64,000 nucleotides of DNA from Bacillota bacterium (lineage in GTDB: Bacteria; Bacillota; Clostridia; Oscillospirales; Oscillospiraceae), in contig JAQYLT010000036.1 in the NCBI GenBank assembly GCA_028719885.1, forward strand, positions 33,286 to 97,285, written 5' to 3'. Of this stretch, positions 31,647 to 39,837 are shown piece after piece. Numbering within the stretch: position 1 is the first letter of the stretch; every line of letters starts with the position of its first letter. The notes beneath the pieces are model-generated. The model was not told the DNA's origin. It made no database searches and saw only the letters and a program-made list of their open reading frames with translations. The position numbers and the translations under genes were made by a program.

Positions 31647-31675
31647 AGTATACTTCATTTTTTAAATTGTTTCAA
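31647..31675 (-). promoter_or_regulatory. Promoter of the small gene/MATE unit
   Basis: Minus strand: TTGAAA (31675-31670), 17 bp, TATACT (31652-31647). Confidence 0.75.
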
Positions 31676-31724
31676 AGGACATTTTCCACAAAAAATTCCG
31701 CATTTTCTTTGGGAAAAACTGCCT

Positions 31725-31767
31725 TTGCAATGGAAGACCGACATTTGATACAATATCGTTACCGATA
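31725..31767 (+). promoter_or_regulatory. Promoter of the CarD-like gene with a small dyad
   Basis: TTGCAA (31725-31730), 18 bp, TACAAT (31749-31754). TATCG and CGATA form a short dyad at 31754-31767, over the expected start site. Confidence 0.6.
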
Positions 31768-31792
31768 ATTGCCTTGCGGAGGGATGAAGGAT

Positions 31793-32272
31793 ATGTTTCA
31801 GAAAGGCGACTATATCAGCTATGGCGGCCATGGTGTCTGCCGAATTGCGGACATCAGAAAGATGAATTTTGGAAACGGAGAGCAGCTCTTTTTCGTGATA
31901 GAACCCATTACTCCCGGCGGCGCTACCATCTATCTGCCCGTTGAGCATCCAAAGACACCCACGCGAATGCGCCCGGTGCTGACCAAAGAGGAGATTGATT
32001 CCTTGATACAAAGCGTGAAAAACCATGAAATGCCGTGGATTCAGGACAGAAAGAATAGAACCGCCCAATTCCAGCAGATTCTGGCTCGGCGGGACACCCG
32101 GGAGCTTTTACTGCTGGCAAGCTGCCTGCATCAGCGAAAAACAGAAAAGGGGCTGCCGGCCAGTGAACTGGAAATTCTGCACAAGGTGGAGGGCCTGATC
32201 GAGCAGGAGTTCTCCTTTGCTCTGAAGATCAGCCGCGACAGCATTGGAAGCTACATTCAGGACCGTTTGTAA
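31793..32272 (+). CDS. CarD-like/TRCF-interaction-domain transcriptional regulator
   Basis: The protein is 159 residues. The N-terminal CarD/TRCF RNA-polymerase-interaction domain is recognisable from FQKGDYISYGGHGVCRI, the central strand EQLFFVIEP and YLPVEHP. The C-terminal half is helical, as in CarD (DTRELLLLASCLHQRK, LEILHKVEGLIEQEF). The family binds the RNA polymerase beta subunit and stabilises open complexes. ATG 31793 is preferred because GGAGGG lies 9 nt upstream. Single gene with its own promoter and terminator. Confidence 0.85.
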   Translation: MFQKGDYISYGGHGVCRIADIRKMNFGNGEQLFFVIEPITPGGATIYLPVEHPKTPTRMRPVLTKEEIDSLIQSVKNHEMPWIQDRKNRTAQFQQILARRDTRELLLLASCLHQRKTEKGLPASELEILHKVEGLIEQEFSFALKISRDSIGSYIQDRL

Positions 32273-32330
32273 CGTCATGTCGCGTCCGGGAAAAGATGCA
32301 AGTTCCGCTCCTTTTGAATTTGAACATGCA

Positions 32331-32367
32331 AAAACCATCCGTTCCCCCCGGGAATAGATGGTTTTTT
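32331..32367 (+). terminator. Terminator of the CarD-like gene
   Basis: AAAACCATC (32331-32339) pairs with GATGGTTTT (32357-32365), followed by a T-rich tail. Confidence 0.8.
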
Positions 32368-32468
32368 GCGTTTTAGGGCAATGGTCCAAGCCCTGACGAG
32401 TGTAGCCATTGGGCTGCGGCTATGGCAGAGCAGCAGCGGGATATGCGTACCTCTCTGCACATACAATA

Positions 32469-32496
32469 TTGCAAACAGCAAAAAAATTGCTATAAT
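32469..32496 (+). promoter_or_regulatory. Promoter of the LysR-type gene
   Basis: TTGCAA (32469-32474), 16 bp, TATAAT (32491-32496). Confidence 0.7.
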
Positions 32497-32529
32497 AAAG
32501 GAAAAAAGCAATGATTTGAGGTGACGGAT

Positions 32530-33396
32530 ATGGAGCTGAGAGTCCTGAATTATTTCCTGACGGTTGCCAGAGAAGAGAATATAACCAGAGCCGCACAGCT
32601 TTTACATGTGACGCAGCCTACACTCTCCCGGCAACTCATGCAGTTGGAAGAAGAGTTGGGGGTGCAGCTGTTTCATCGGGGAAAACACAGCGTCAGCTTG
32701 ACCGAGGATGGAATGCTGCTGCGTAGGCGGGCCCAGGAACTGGTCTCCTTGTCCGAAAAAACGAAACTGGAGCTGCAGCATAAGGAGGAAATGCCCTCCG
32801 GAGAAATCTCCATCGGTTGTGGAGAATCAAAAAGCATGTCCCTGCTTTCTGAAAAGATGGTTTCTTTCCGTCAAAAGTATCCCCTGGTTCAATTCAGCAT
32901 TTACAGTGCCATTGCAGATGATATCAAGGAGCGCATTGAAAAAGGCCTTTTGGATATGGGATTGCTGGTTGAACCGGTGGATATTTCCAAATACGAATTT
33001 ATCCGTCTGCCGGTCAAGGAGCGTTGGGGTGTTCTGGTTCGGGAGGATTCCCCACTGGCGCAGAAAGATTGTGTCACCCCGGAGGACCTGTTGGAGGTCC
33101 CTTTGCTTATGGTACAACGGGAACAGGTAAAAAATGAATTGGCAAATTGGTTCGGCGAAACTTATGACCAACTGGAAATCGCGGCAGTCTATAACCTGAT
33201 TGTGAACGCAGCGTTTATGGTGGAGCGGGGGTTGGGAGTCGCTATTTGTTTTGATCTGGGAGCGGTTTTTGAGAATCTTCGCTTTATTCCACTTTTACCC
33301 CGGATGGAGACAGGCTCCGTGCTGGTCTGGAAAAAGAATCAGATGCTTTCAGCAGCCCAGACGCTTTTTATCCAGCATGTTAGAAATACGATTTAG
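32530..33396 (+). CDS. LysR-family transcriptional regulator
   Basis: The protein is 288 residues. The N-terminal helix-turn-helix is canonical (ELRVLNYFLTVAREENITR, then LHVTQPTLSRQLMQLEEEL and LFHRG), and a periplasmic-binding-like effector domain follows (about 90-288). GAGGTGACGG precedes ATG 32530. It lies upstream of the ABM-fold and MATE genes on the same strand, so it may control them; unlike most LysR genes it is not divergent from its presumed targets. The effector is unknown. Confidence 0.9.
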   Translation: MELRVLNYFLTVAREENITRAAQLLHVTQPTLSRQLMQLEEELGVQLFHRGKHSVSLTEDGMLLRRRAQELVSLSEKTKLELQHKEEMPSGEISIGCGESKSMSLLSEKMVSFRQKYPLVQFSIYSAIADDIKERIEKGLLDMGLLVEPVDISKYEFIRLPVKERWGVLVREDSPLAQKDCVTPEDLLEVPLLMVQREQVKNELANWFGETYDQLEIAAVYNLIVNAAFMVERGLGVAICFDLGAVFENLRFIPLLPRMETGSVLVWKKNQMLSAAQTLFIQHVRNTI

Positions 33397-33422
33397 GTAT
33401 TCCTGATAATTTAATATAAGCA

Positions 33423-33483
33423 TTAGACATTTCTATTGCGATGCGATATGATATAGGTGTTCAAAGGAGCACCTATATTTTTT
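33423..33483 (+). promoter_or_regulatory. Promoter overlapping a terminator-like hairpin
   Basis: TTAGAC (33423-33428), 18 bp, TATGAT (33447-33452). The hairpin 33451-33459/33470-33478 (ATATAGGTG with CACCTATAT) overlaps the end of the -10 and is followed by TTTTTA. It can end the LysR transcript and would also be the first structure in the downstream mRNA. Confidence 0.6.
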
Positions 33484-33553
33484 ATGGTCGGAGAAATTCA
33501 TAACGACGGTTCTGATGAGTTGGTTTTGCTTTCAAGAAGAAAGGAGATAAAGC

Positions 33554-33883
33554 ATGGCAATCATGGTTAACATTTATTACACTGGAAAATCTGGGAATGC
33601 GAGAAAATTTGCGGAGGAGATGGTCGCAAGCGGAATTGTGCAAGAGATTCGTGCTGAACCGGGGAATCTGAAATATGAGTATTTCTTCCCCATGGAGGAT
33701 ACGCAGACCGTTCTGTTAATTGATGGCTGGAAGGACCAGGCTTCACTGGATATTCATCATGCCTCACCCATGATGAAGCAAATTGCGGAACTGAGAGAGA
33801 AGTACGATCTTCATATGCGTGTGGAACGGTACTCTTTTGATGAAAAGGGGATTCCTGCTTCGGATGAGAAGTTCATTCGTTAA
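33554..33883 (+). CDS. Antibiotic biosynthesis monooxygenase (ABM)-fold protein
   Basis: The protein is 109 residues. The pattern fits the dimeric ferredoxin-like ABM/YgiN fold: first strand VNIYYTGKSGNARKFAEEM, a strand with YEYFFPMEDTQTVLLIDGW, then the helix DQASLDIHHASPMMKQIAELREKY with the typical histidine-containing motif. Relatives include quinol monooxygenases and haem-handling proteins; activity cannot be inferred from the fold. GAAAGGAG precedes the ATG. The MATE gene follows 24 nt downstream, so a shared role in export or detoxification of a small molecule is plausible. Confidence 0.8.
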   Translation: MAIMVNIYYTGKSGNARKFAEEMVASGIVQEIRAEPGNLKYEYFFPMEDTQTVLLIDGWKDQASLDIHHASPMMKQIAELREKYDLHMRVERYSFDEKGIPASDEKFIR

Positions 33884-33907
33884 AAAAGAAATGAGGGCGG
33901 AAAGAGC

Positions 33908-35251
33908 ATGGACCAGAAAACAGTTCTATTCTCAAACAAGAGCCTTAGAGCGATGATCGTTCCCCTGTTTTTAGAGCAGCTGCTGGTGATGCTGGTAGGG
34001 CTGGCGGACACGCTGATCGTCAGCTACGCAGGAGAGGCGGCGGTATCAGGGGTTTCCTTGGTGAATCAGTTCAATACCATTTTCATCTATCTGTTTACTG
34101 CGCTGGCTTCCGGCGGTGCCGTTGTCATCAGTCAGTACATTGGAAAACGGGCAGCGGAAGAGGCTGGAGAAGCGGCCAGCCAGCTTCTGTCCTTTTCTGC
34201 GGCGTTTTCTTTGATAATCGGAGTGCTGGTGCTTGTCGGCAATGAGCGCATGCTTCGCCTGATGTTTGGAAAAGTAGAGAATGATGTCATGCAGGCCTGC
34301 ATTACATATCTGCGTATTTCCGCTTATTCCTATCCGGCATTGGCCATCTACAATTCCGGTGCGGCGCTGTTTCGCAGCATCGGCAAGACCAGTGTCACGA
34401 TGTATCTATCCGTCGTGTCCAATATCATCAATGTGATTGGTAATGTGATCGGCGTGTTCGTCCTGAAGGCAGGCGTGGCGGGTGTGGCCTACCCCTCTCT
34501 GATTGCCCGCACCTTCTCCGCCGTGGCAATCACCTGGCTGTGCTTCCGGAAAGAGAATCAGGTTGTATACCGCCTCAAATGGATTTTCCGGTGGAATGGA
34601 AGCCTCATGAAGAGCATTTTGAACATTGCCATTCCAAACGGCTTGGAAAACGGTGTATTCCAGCTGGTAAAGGTTGCGTTAAGCAGCATTGTGGCTCTAT
34701 TTGGCACCTATCAGATTGCCGCAAACGGGGTAGCCCAAAGCATCTGGTCTCTGGCGGCGCTGGCCGGTGTTTCCATGGGACCGGTGTTTATCACAGTAAT
34801 CGGGCAGTGCATGGGAAATGGGGATACCCAGGCGGCAGAGGAATATTTCAGCAAACTGACAAGAATCACGCTTCTGATTTCCTCCGCGTGGAATCTCCTG
34901 ATTTTTCTGTTGACCCCGGCGTTTCTGCGCCTGTACGCCCTGGAACCGGAAACAAAACAGCTTGTAATCTGGCTGGTGCTGATTCATAACCTGTTTAATG
35001 CCGTGGCCTATCCGTTCTCCGGCGCCCTCAGCAATGGACTTCGGGCGGCAGGAGATGTGAAATTCACAATGTATGTATCTGTTTTTTCCACCATTGCAGT
35101 GCGCCTGCTGCTATCCTATTTGTTGGGCATCACGCTGAAAATGGGCGTCATCGGCATTGCAATTGCAATGGTCTGCGATTGGGTGATTCGGGCGGTGATT
35201 TTCTTCTGGAGACAGAAATCCGGCAAGTGGAAAACTTTCCAGGTAATCTGA
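33908..35251 (+). CDS. MATE-family efflux transporter
   Basis: The protein is 447 residues with about twelve membrane helices. Typical MATE segments are MLVGLADTLIVSYAGEAAVSGVSLVNQF-type N-terminal helices and their second-half counterpart near GVSMGPVFITVIGQCMG. It belongs to a different subgroup from the transporter at 29.9-31.2 kb; the two sequences are only distantly alike. It is the last gene of the LysR-ABM-MATE cluster and probably exports a compound detected by the LysR protein (inference). Confidence 0.9.
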   Translation: MDQKTVLFSNKSLRAMIVPLFLEQLLVMLVGLADTLIVSYAGEAAVSGVSLVNQFNTIFIYLFTALASGGAVVISQYIGKRAAEEAGEAASQLLSFSAAFSLIIGVLVLVGNERMLRLMFGKVENDVMQACITYLRISAYSYPALAIYNSGAALFRSIGKTSVTMYLSVVSNIINVIGNVIGVFVLKAGVAGVAYPSLIARTFSAVAITWLCFRKENQVVYRLKWIFRWNGSLMKSILNIAIPNGLENGVFQLVKVALSSIVALFGTYQIAANGVAQSIWSLAALAGVSMGPVFITVIGQCMGNGDTQAAEEYFSKLTRITLLISSAWNLLIFLLTPAFLRLYALEPETKQLVIWLVLIHNLFNAVAYPFSGALSNGLRAAGDVKFTMYVSVFSTIAVRLLLSYLLGITLKMGVIGIAIAMVCDWVIRAVIFFWRQKSGKWKTFQVI

Positions 35252-35352
35252 GCAGTTTTACCGGAGAGAAGCCTCCTATAGCAGAGAAAATCCAGCCGTA
35301 ATTTCGGCATGGTTTACGCACACCGTGGGATACTAGGTCCGAGGTGATCAAA

Positions 35353-35607
35353 ATGGCAAAGCAAGGCATGACCCATCCTGATGTGACCCGGGGGCCGAAA
35401 AATGACGCTTCTCCTGTGCCACAGCTTCAGGGCAAGGCAAAAAGCGGTAAGGGAAAAGCAAGGCCCATCCTTTCGGAAACCAGTGGCGCAAATCAGAAAG
35501 TGTGGCACGAAAAGCCCATTTCCAAAGCACATGGAATCATCGATACGGACCTGGCAAGGGATAATTTGGAAAACGACATCCCTTTTGCGGATCTGCAGGA
35601 CCTGTAA
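35353..35607 (+). CDS. Small hydrophilic protein, 84 residues, unknown
   Basis: ATG 35353 is 7 nt after GAGGTGATC. The protein is highly charged and low in hydrophobic residues, with Gly/Lys/Pro-rich sequence (QGKAKSGKGKARP) and an acidic C-terminus (DLARDNLENDIPFADLQDL) that looks like a recognition tail. It is probably disordered. I have an impression of similar small proteins in other Clostridia but cannot name a family. No obvious operon partner. Confidence 0.55.
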   Translation: MAKQGMTHPDVTRGPKNDASPVPQLQGKAKSGKGKARPILSETSGANQKVWHEKPISKAHGIIDTDLARDNLENDIPFADLQDL

Positions 35608-35948
35608 TTCCTCCCGGTGCTAAAAGGCAGGGCGCGGCAACACCGTGCTCTGCTGGGGGAATTGTTCTTTCTTTCATGGTATTCCCAAATAAATGAGGAT
35701 AGATTTCTCCCATACGGATATCCCCCAAACCCCCGGCGAGGCTTTCACCTTGCCGGGGGGTTTGCCGCGGGGAGAAAAAGTTTTTTGTCAGTCGGCAGAT
35801 ATCGGACAGCGCTCGAGCAAAGAAAGAGATACGTTGACATCTGTGCCCACGGATCATGTTTAAATGCTCCATTCCCTTTGGAGCTGTGTACTGTAACATC
35901 AAAAATGATACTAACAGCAGAATTGTTGCAAAAAACAAAAGATACACA
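35608..35948. other. Gene-free stretch with a GC-rich hairpin
   Basis: I see no convincing gene here. A strong hairpin at 35726-35764 pairs CAAACCCCCGGCGAGG with CCTTGCCGGGGGGTTTG. No T-run follows directly on the plus strand (AAAAAGTTTTTT is 15 nt later), so it is not a standard terminator. A 168-codon minus-strand frame across this area has no coding features and covers the 3' end of the small gene. Confidence 0.5.
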
Positions 35949-36039
35949 TTGACTTCTTTACCACTATCAATTATAATGTAATGGCATAATTCTGTGATTA
36001 ATATCATCTTGGTAATTTTGAGTTCTGCTGATAACAGCA
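35949..36039 (+). promoter_or_regulatory. Promoter of the nucleotide-sugar operon and candidate operator
   Basis: TTGACT (35949-35954), 17 bp, TATAAT (35972-35977), near consensus. The dyad TGCTG-ATAA-CAGCA lies at 36026-36039 in the leader, just before the ribosome site. Its half TAACAGCA also occurs at 35912-35919, upstream of the promoter. These are candidate sites for the XRE domain of the first gene product (inference). Confidence 0.65.
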
Positions 36040-36055
36040 TCATGGAGTGAGTTGG

Positions 36056-37540
36056 ATGAAAAAACTATCTTTCGAGAAACTGGTGGAGACGGTACATCGT
36101 CTTCGGAAAGAGAAAGGGATGACCCAAGCGCAGTTGGCGGCGGCGACGGGGATGAACCGGGCGATGATTGGGCGGATGGAGAACATGGACTATGTGCCTA
36201 CCATCGAGCAGATGCAGGCGCTGGGAGAAGCCCTGGGGTTTGAAGTGGTGGATTTATTCGTGGAGGATGTTGGAGCGGAGGAGAAGACTTCTGCTCATGT
36301 CTCTGTGAAGAAGCGCTACAACATTGCTGTGGCTGGTACCGGGTATGTAGGGCTGTCCCTGGCAACCTTGTTGGCGCAGCACAACCATGTGGTTGCTGTT
36401 GACATTGTGCCAGAGAAGGTCAATCTGATTAACAGCAAGAAGTCTACCATTCAGGATGAGTACATTGAAAAGTATCTGGCGGAAAAGGATTTAGACCTGA
36501 CGGCTACGCTGGACGGTGAGCGTGCTTACCGGGATGCGGATTTTGTCATTATCGCAGCGCCTACCAACTACGACAGCAAGAAGAATTTCTTTGATACCTC
36601 CGCGGTGGAGGCGGTCATCGAATTGGTACTCAAAACCAACCCCAATGCCATGATGGTTATCAAGTCTACCATTCCTGTGGGTTATACCGCATCGGTTCGG
36701 AAGAAGTACAACACGAAAAACATCATTTTCAGTCCGGAATTCCTGCGGGAAAGCAAGGCTCTGTACGATAACCTGTATCCCTCCCGGATTATTGTGTCCT
36801 GCGATGCGGATTCCCTTGAAGCTGCTCATGTGTTTGCCTCGCTTTTACAGCAAGGGGCAATCAAGGAGAATATCAACACCTTGTTTATGGGCTTTACCGA
36901 GGCGGAGGCGGTGAAGCTCTTTGCAAACACATATCTGGCGCTGCGGGTGAGCTACTTTAACGAGTTGGACACCTATGCAGAAACAAAGGGCCTGGACACC
37001 CAGTCCATCATTGACGGCGTGTGCCTGGACCCCCGTATCGGCACCCACTACAACAACCCCTCCTTTGGTTATGGCGGATACTGCCTGCCCAAGGATACCA
37101 AGCAGCTGCTGGCCAATTTCCAGGATGTGCCCCAGAATATGATGTCCGCCATTGTGGAATCCAATCGGACCCGGAAGGATTTTATCGCCGACCGTGTGCT
37201 GGAAATGGCCGGAGCTTATGAGGCCAACAGCTCCTGGGACGCGGCTAAGGAAAGGGAAGTGGTCATCGGTGTGTACCGGCTGACGATGAAGCAGGGCTCC
37301 GACAACTTCCGTCAGTCTTCCATTCAGGGCGTCATGAAGCGCATCAAGGCAAAGGGCGCTACCGTGGTTATTTACGAGCCTACGCTTCCTGCTGGTTCCA
37401 CTTTCTACGGAAGCCGGGTTATTGGAGACTTGCGGGAATTCAAGGCGATTTCTCAGGCCATCATTGCCAACCGGTATGATGTCTGTTTGGATGATGTGAA
37501 AGAAAAGGTCTATACCCGGGATGTATTCCGCCGGGATTAA
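36056..37540 (+). CDS. XRE helix-turn-helix fused to UDP-glucose 6-dehydrogenase-like enzyme
   Basis: The protein is 494 residues. Residues about 5-65 are a Cro/C1-type helix-turn-helix ([33 protein letters not shown], canonical). After a short linker a complete nucleotide-sugar dehydrogenase begins near residue 80: dinucleotide-binding [12 protein letters not shown], the IIAAPTNYD and STIPVGYT strands, SPEFLRE, and catalytic Cys343 in [13 protein letters not shown]. Allowing for the fusion, the Cys position fits the short bacterial UDP-glucose dehydrogenases (~400 residues). The likely reaction is NAD-dependent oxidation of UDP-glucose to UDP-glucuronate. ATG 36056 is 6 nt after GGAGTG. The fusion suggests an enzyme that also binds DNA, perhaps its own operator. 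Confidence 0.9.
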   Translation: MKKLSFEKLVETVHRLRKEKGMTQAQLAAATGMNRAMIGRMENMDYVPTIEQMQALGEALGFEVVDLFVEDVGAEEKTSAHVSVKKRYNIAVAGTGYVGLSLATLLAQHNHVVAVDIVPEKVNLINSKKSTIQDEYIEKYLAEKDLDLTATLDGERAYRDADFVIIAAPTNYDSKKNFFDTSAVEAVIELVLKTNPNAMMVIKSTIPVGYTASVRKKYNTKNIIFSPEFLRESKALYDNLYPSRIIVSCDADSLEAAHVFASLLQQGAIKENINTLFMGFTEAEAVKLFANTYLALRVSYFNELDTYAETKGLDTQSIIDGVCLDPRIGTHYNNPSFGYGGYCLPKDTKQLLANFQDVPQNMMSAIVESNRTRKDFIADRVLEMAGAYEANSSWDAAKEREVVIGVYRLTMKQGSDNFRQSSIQGVMKRIKAKGATVVIYEPTLPAGSTFYGSRVIGDLREFKAISQAIIANRYDVCLDDVKEKVYTRDVFRRD

Positions 37541-37550
37541 GGAGAGAAAG

Positions 37551-38615
37551 ATGGAAAACATTACTTTACAAAATAAGACGATTTTCGTCACCGGTGCGGC
37601 GGGCTTTATTGGAGCCAATCTGGTATTGAAGCTTTTGGACATTGCTTCTCCTGTGAACATTGTTGGTATTGACAATATGAACGATTACTACGATGTTTCC
37701 ATCAAGGAATGGCGCCTGGAGGAGATTGAAAAGGCGGCATCCAGGCATCCGGAATCCAGCTGGACTTTTATCAAGGGCGACATTGCTGACCGCGACGCAG
37801 TGGACGGTGTTTTCGAGAAATACAAGCCCCAAATTGTGGTGAACCTGGCAGCCCAGGCAGGTGTCCGCTACTCCATCACCAACCCGGATGCCTACATCCA
37901 GAGTAACCTGATCGGATTCTACAACATCCTGGAAAGCTGCCGCCACAATCCGGTGGAGCATCTGGTGTACGCCTCCAGCTCCTCTGTCTATGGCAGCAAC
38001 AAGAAGGTGCCGTACTCCACAGACGACAAGGTGGACAACCCTGTGTCCCTGTATGCAGCGACTAAGAAATCCAACGAGCTCATGGCCCACGCTTATTCAA
38101 AGCTCTACAATATCCCGTCCACCGGTCTGCGGTTCTTCACGGTTTATGGTCCTGCGGGCCGCCCGGACATGGCCTATTTTGGCTTCACCAACAAGCTTCT
38201 GAAAGGGGAGACCATTCAGATTTTCAACTTTGGCAACTGCAAGCGGGACTTTACCTACGTTGATGATATTGTAGAAGGCGTTGTTCGCGTGATGCAGAAG
38301 GCTCCGGAAAAGAAGAATGGTGAGGATGGCTTGCCCATTCCGCCCTATGCGGTCTATAACATCGGCAACAGCAATCCGGAGAACCTACTGGATTTCGTGC
38401 AGATTCTCTCGGAGGAACTGGTTCGAGCGGGCGTGCTTCCTGAAAACTACGACTTTGAAGCCCATAAAGAACTGGTTCCCATGCAGCCGGGTGATGTGCC
38501 GGTGACCTATGCCGACACCAGCGCACTGGAACGGGATTTCGGTTTTAAGCCCCAGACTTCCCTGCGGGAGGGACTGCGTCGGTTTAGCGAATGGTACAAA
38601 GCGTATTACGGCTAA
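37551..38615 (+). CDS. UDP-glucuronate 4-epimerase (SDR family)
   Basis: The protein is 354 residues. The Rossmann motif is GAAGFIGANL, followed by NLAAQAGVRYSI, the catalytic Ser/Tyr region ASSSSVYG and SLYAATKKSNE (YxxxK), and RFFTVYGPAGRPDMA. GVRYS and YGPxGRPDMA are features I associate with UDP-glucuronate 4-epimerases rather than plain GalE. It converts UDP-glucuronate to UDP-galacturonate. AAGGAGAG precedes the start, 10 nt after the dehydrogenase stop, so the two catalyse consecutive steps. Confidence 0.9.
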   Translation: MENITLQNKTIFVTGAAGFIGANLVLKLLDIASPVNIVGIDNMNDYYDVSIKEWRLEEIEKAASRHPESSWTFIKGDIADRDAVDGVFEKYKPQIVVNLAAQAGVRYSITNPDAYIQSNLIGFYNILESCRHNPVEHLVYASSSSVYGSNKKVPYSTDDKVDNPVSLYAATKKSNELMAHAYSKLYNIPSTGLRFFTVYGPAGRPDMAYFGFTNKLLKGETIQIFNFGNCKRDFTYVDDIVEGVVRVMQKAPEKKNGEDGLPIPPYAVYNIGNSNPENLLDFVQILSEELVRAGVLPENYDFEAHKELVPMQPGDVPVTYADTSALERDFGFKPQTSLREGLRRFSEWYKAYYG

Positions 38616-38650
38616 GACGCACATTATTCATGCAGAATGAGAGGATTATC

Positions 38651-39826
38651 ATGCTTTGTGAAGAAAGATTCCATGAGATATATGGCCGCGATCCGGAGGG
38701 AGTGAGCTTTTCTCCCTACCGCATCTGTCCAATTGGTGCACACAGCGATCACAATCTGGGAAAGATTACCGGCTTGGCCATTGACAAGGGTATCCACATC
38801 GCCTATAAGCCGAAGAAGAACGGTGTGGTAGAGATGACCAGTCTTCAGTTTCCCAAGAGGGCACAGTGGCACATCAAGGAAATTGGTGAAAAGACAGGAG
38901 ACTGGGCGGACTACCTGAGAGGTGCCACCTGGGCGTTAAGTTCTCGTTATCCGCTCACCGTTGGGCTCTCCGGTGTAATTGAAGGCTCTCTTCCCATTGG
39001 CGGCTTGTCCTCCTCGGCGGCGGTGATTTTGGCTTTTCTCGATGCGCTGTGCAGTGTAAATGGGATTCGCCTGAAACCCCAGGAGCTCATCAACATAGCA
39101 TTCGATGCCGAGAAGAACTATGTGGGTGTGAATGTTGGTACGTTGGATCAAAGCTGCGAGGTTTTGAGCAAAAAGGGTCACCTGCTCTATCTGGACTGCA
39201 AGGATAATCATTATGAACTGATCCCAGCCAATCCTGCAATGAAGCCCTACAGAATCGCCATCTTCTTCAGCGGTTTGGAGCATAGCCTGGCGGGTTCCAA
39301 GTACAACATGCGCGTGGATGAGCTTCGTGCTGGCGTGTATGCCCTGCAGGCTCTTTCCGGCTATGACTATGGTAAGTTCAACGAAGCCAATGCCAGAGAT
39401 GTGGACTTTGACATCTATCAAAAGTATAAAGATAGATTGCCCCAGCAGTGGGCCAGACGCTGCGAGCATTGGTACACCGAATTTCAGCGGGTGGAAGCCG
39501 GTGCGGAGGCCTGGAGACGGGGTGATTTGGAGGAGTACGGGCGGTTATCCTTTGCCTCCGGATGGAGCTCCATCCATAATTGGGAATCCGGCGCCCCGGA
39601 GCAGATCAAGCTCTATGAGATCATGCGGGAAACAAGCGGAATTTATGGCGGTCGGTTCAGCGGTGCGGGCTTCAAGGGCTGCTGCATGGCGCTGATTGAC
39701 CCCGGCAAGGCGGATGAGATTCGGGAAGAAGTGGAGCGGAAATATCTGACTGCTTTCCCTGAAATGACCGGCAAATACAGCTTCCATCTCTGCGAAAGCG
39801 CGGATGGTGTGGGGCAGCGGAAATAA
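38651..39826 (+). CDS. GHMP-family sugar kinase, galacturonokinase-like
   Basis: The protein is 391 residues. ATG 38651 follows GAGAGG; the ATG at 38630 has no ribosome site. The N-terminal signature is RICPIGAHSDHN instead of the galactokinase GRVNLIGEHTDYN; as I recall, plant galacturonokinases have an RICPLGAH-type motif. The ATP loop is LPIGGLSSSAAV and the C-terminal GHMP motif is FSGAGFKGCCMAL. The likely reaction is phosphorylation of D-galacturonate, or a related sugar, at C1. Between the epimerase and a nucleotidyltransferase this would be a salvage route to UDP-galacturonate. Substrate is inference. Confidence 0.8.
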   Translation: MLCEERFHEIYGRDPEGVSFSPYRICPIGAHSDHNLGKITGLAIDKGIHIAYKPKKNGVVEMTSLQFPKRAQWHIKEIGEKTGDWADYLRGATWALSSRYPLTVGLSGVIEGSLPIGGLSSSAAVILAFLDALCSVNGIRLKPQELINIAFDAEKNYVGVNVGTLDQSCEVLSKKGHLLYLDCKDNHYELIPANPAMKPYRIAIFFSGLEHSLAGSKYNMRVDELRAGVYALQALSGYDYGKFNEANARDVDFDIYQKYKDRLPQQWARRCEHWYTEFQRVEAGAEAWRRGDLEEYGRLSFASGWSSIHNWESGAPEQIKLYEIMRETSGIYGGRFSGAGFKGCCMALIDPGKADEIREEVERKYLTAFPEMTGKYSFHLCESADGVGQRK

Positions 39827-39837
39827 GGAGAAACCAA

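Noticed and set aside
35537..36043. Minus-strand 168-codon frame with one hydrophobic segment
   Set aside because: It overlaps a promoter, a GC hairpin and the 3' end of the 84-residue gene; the latter part is Pro/Gly noise and no ribosome site is seen.
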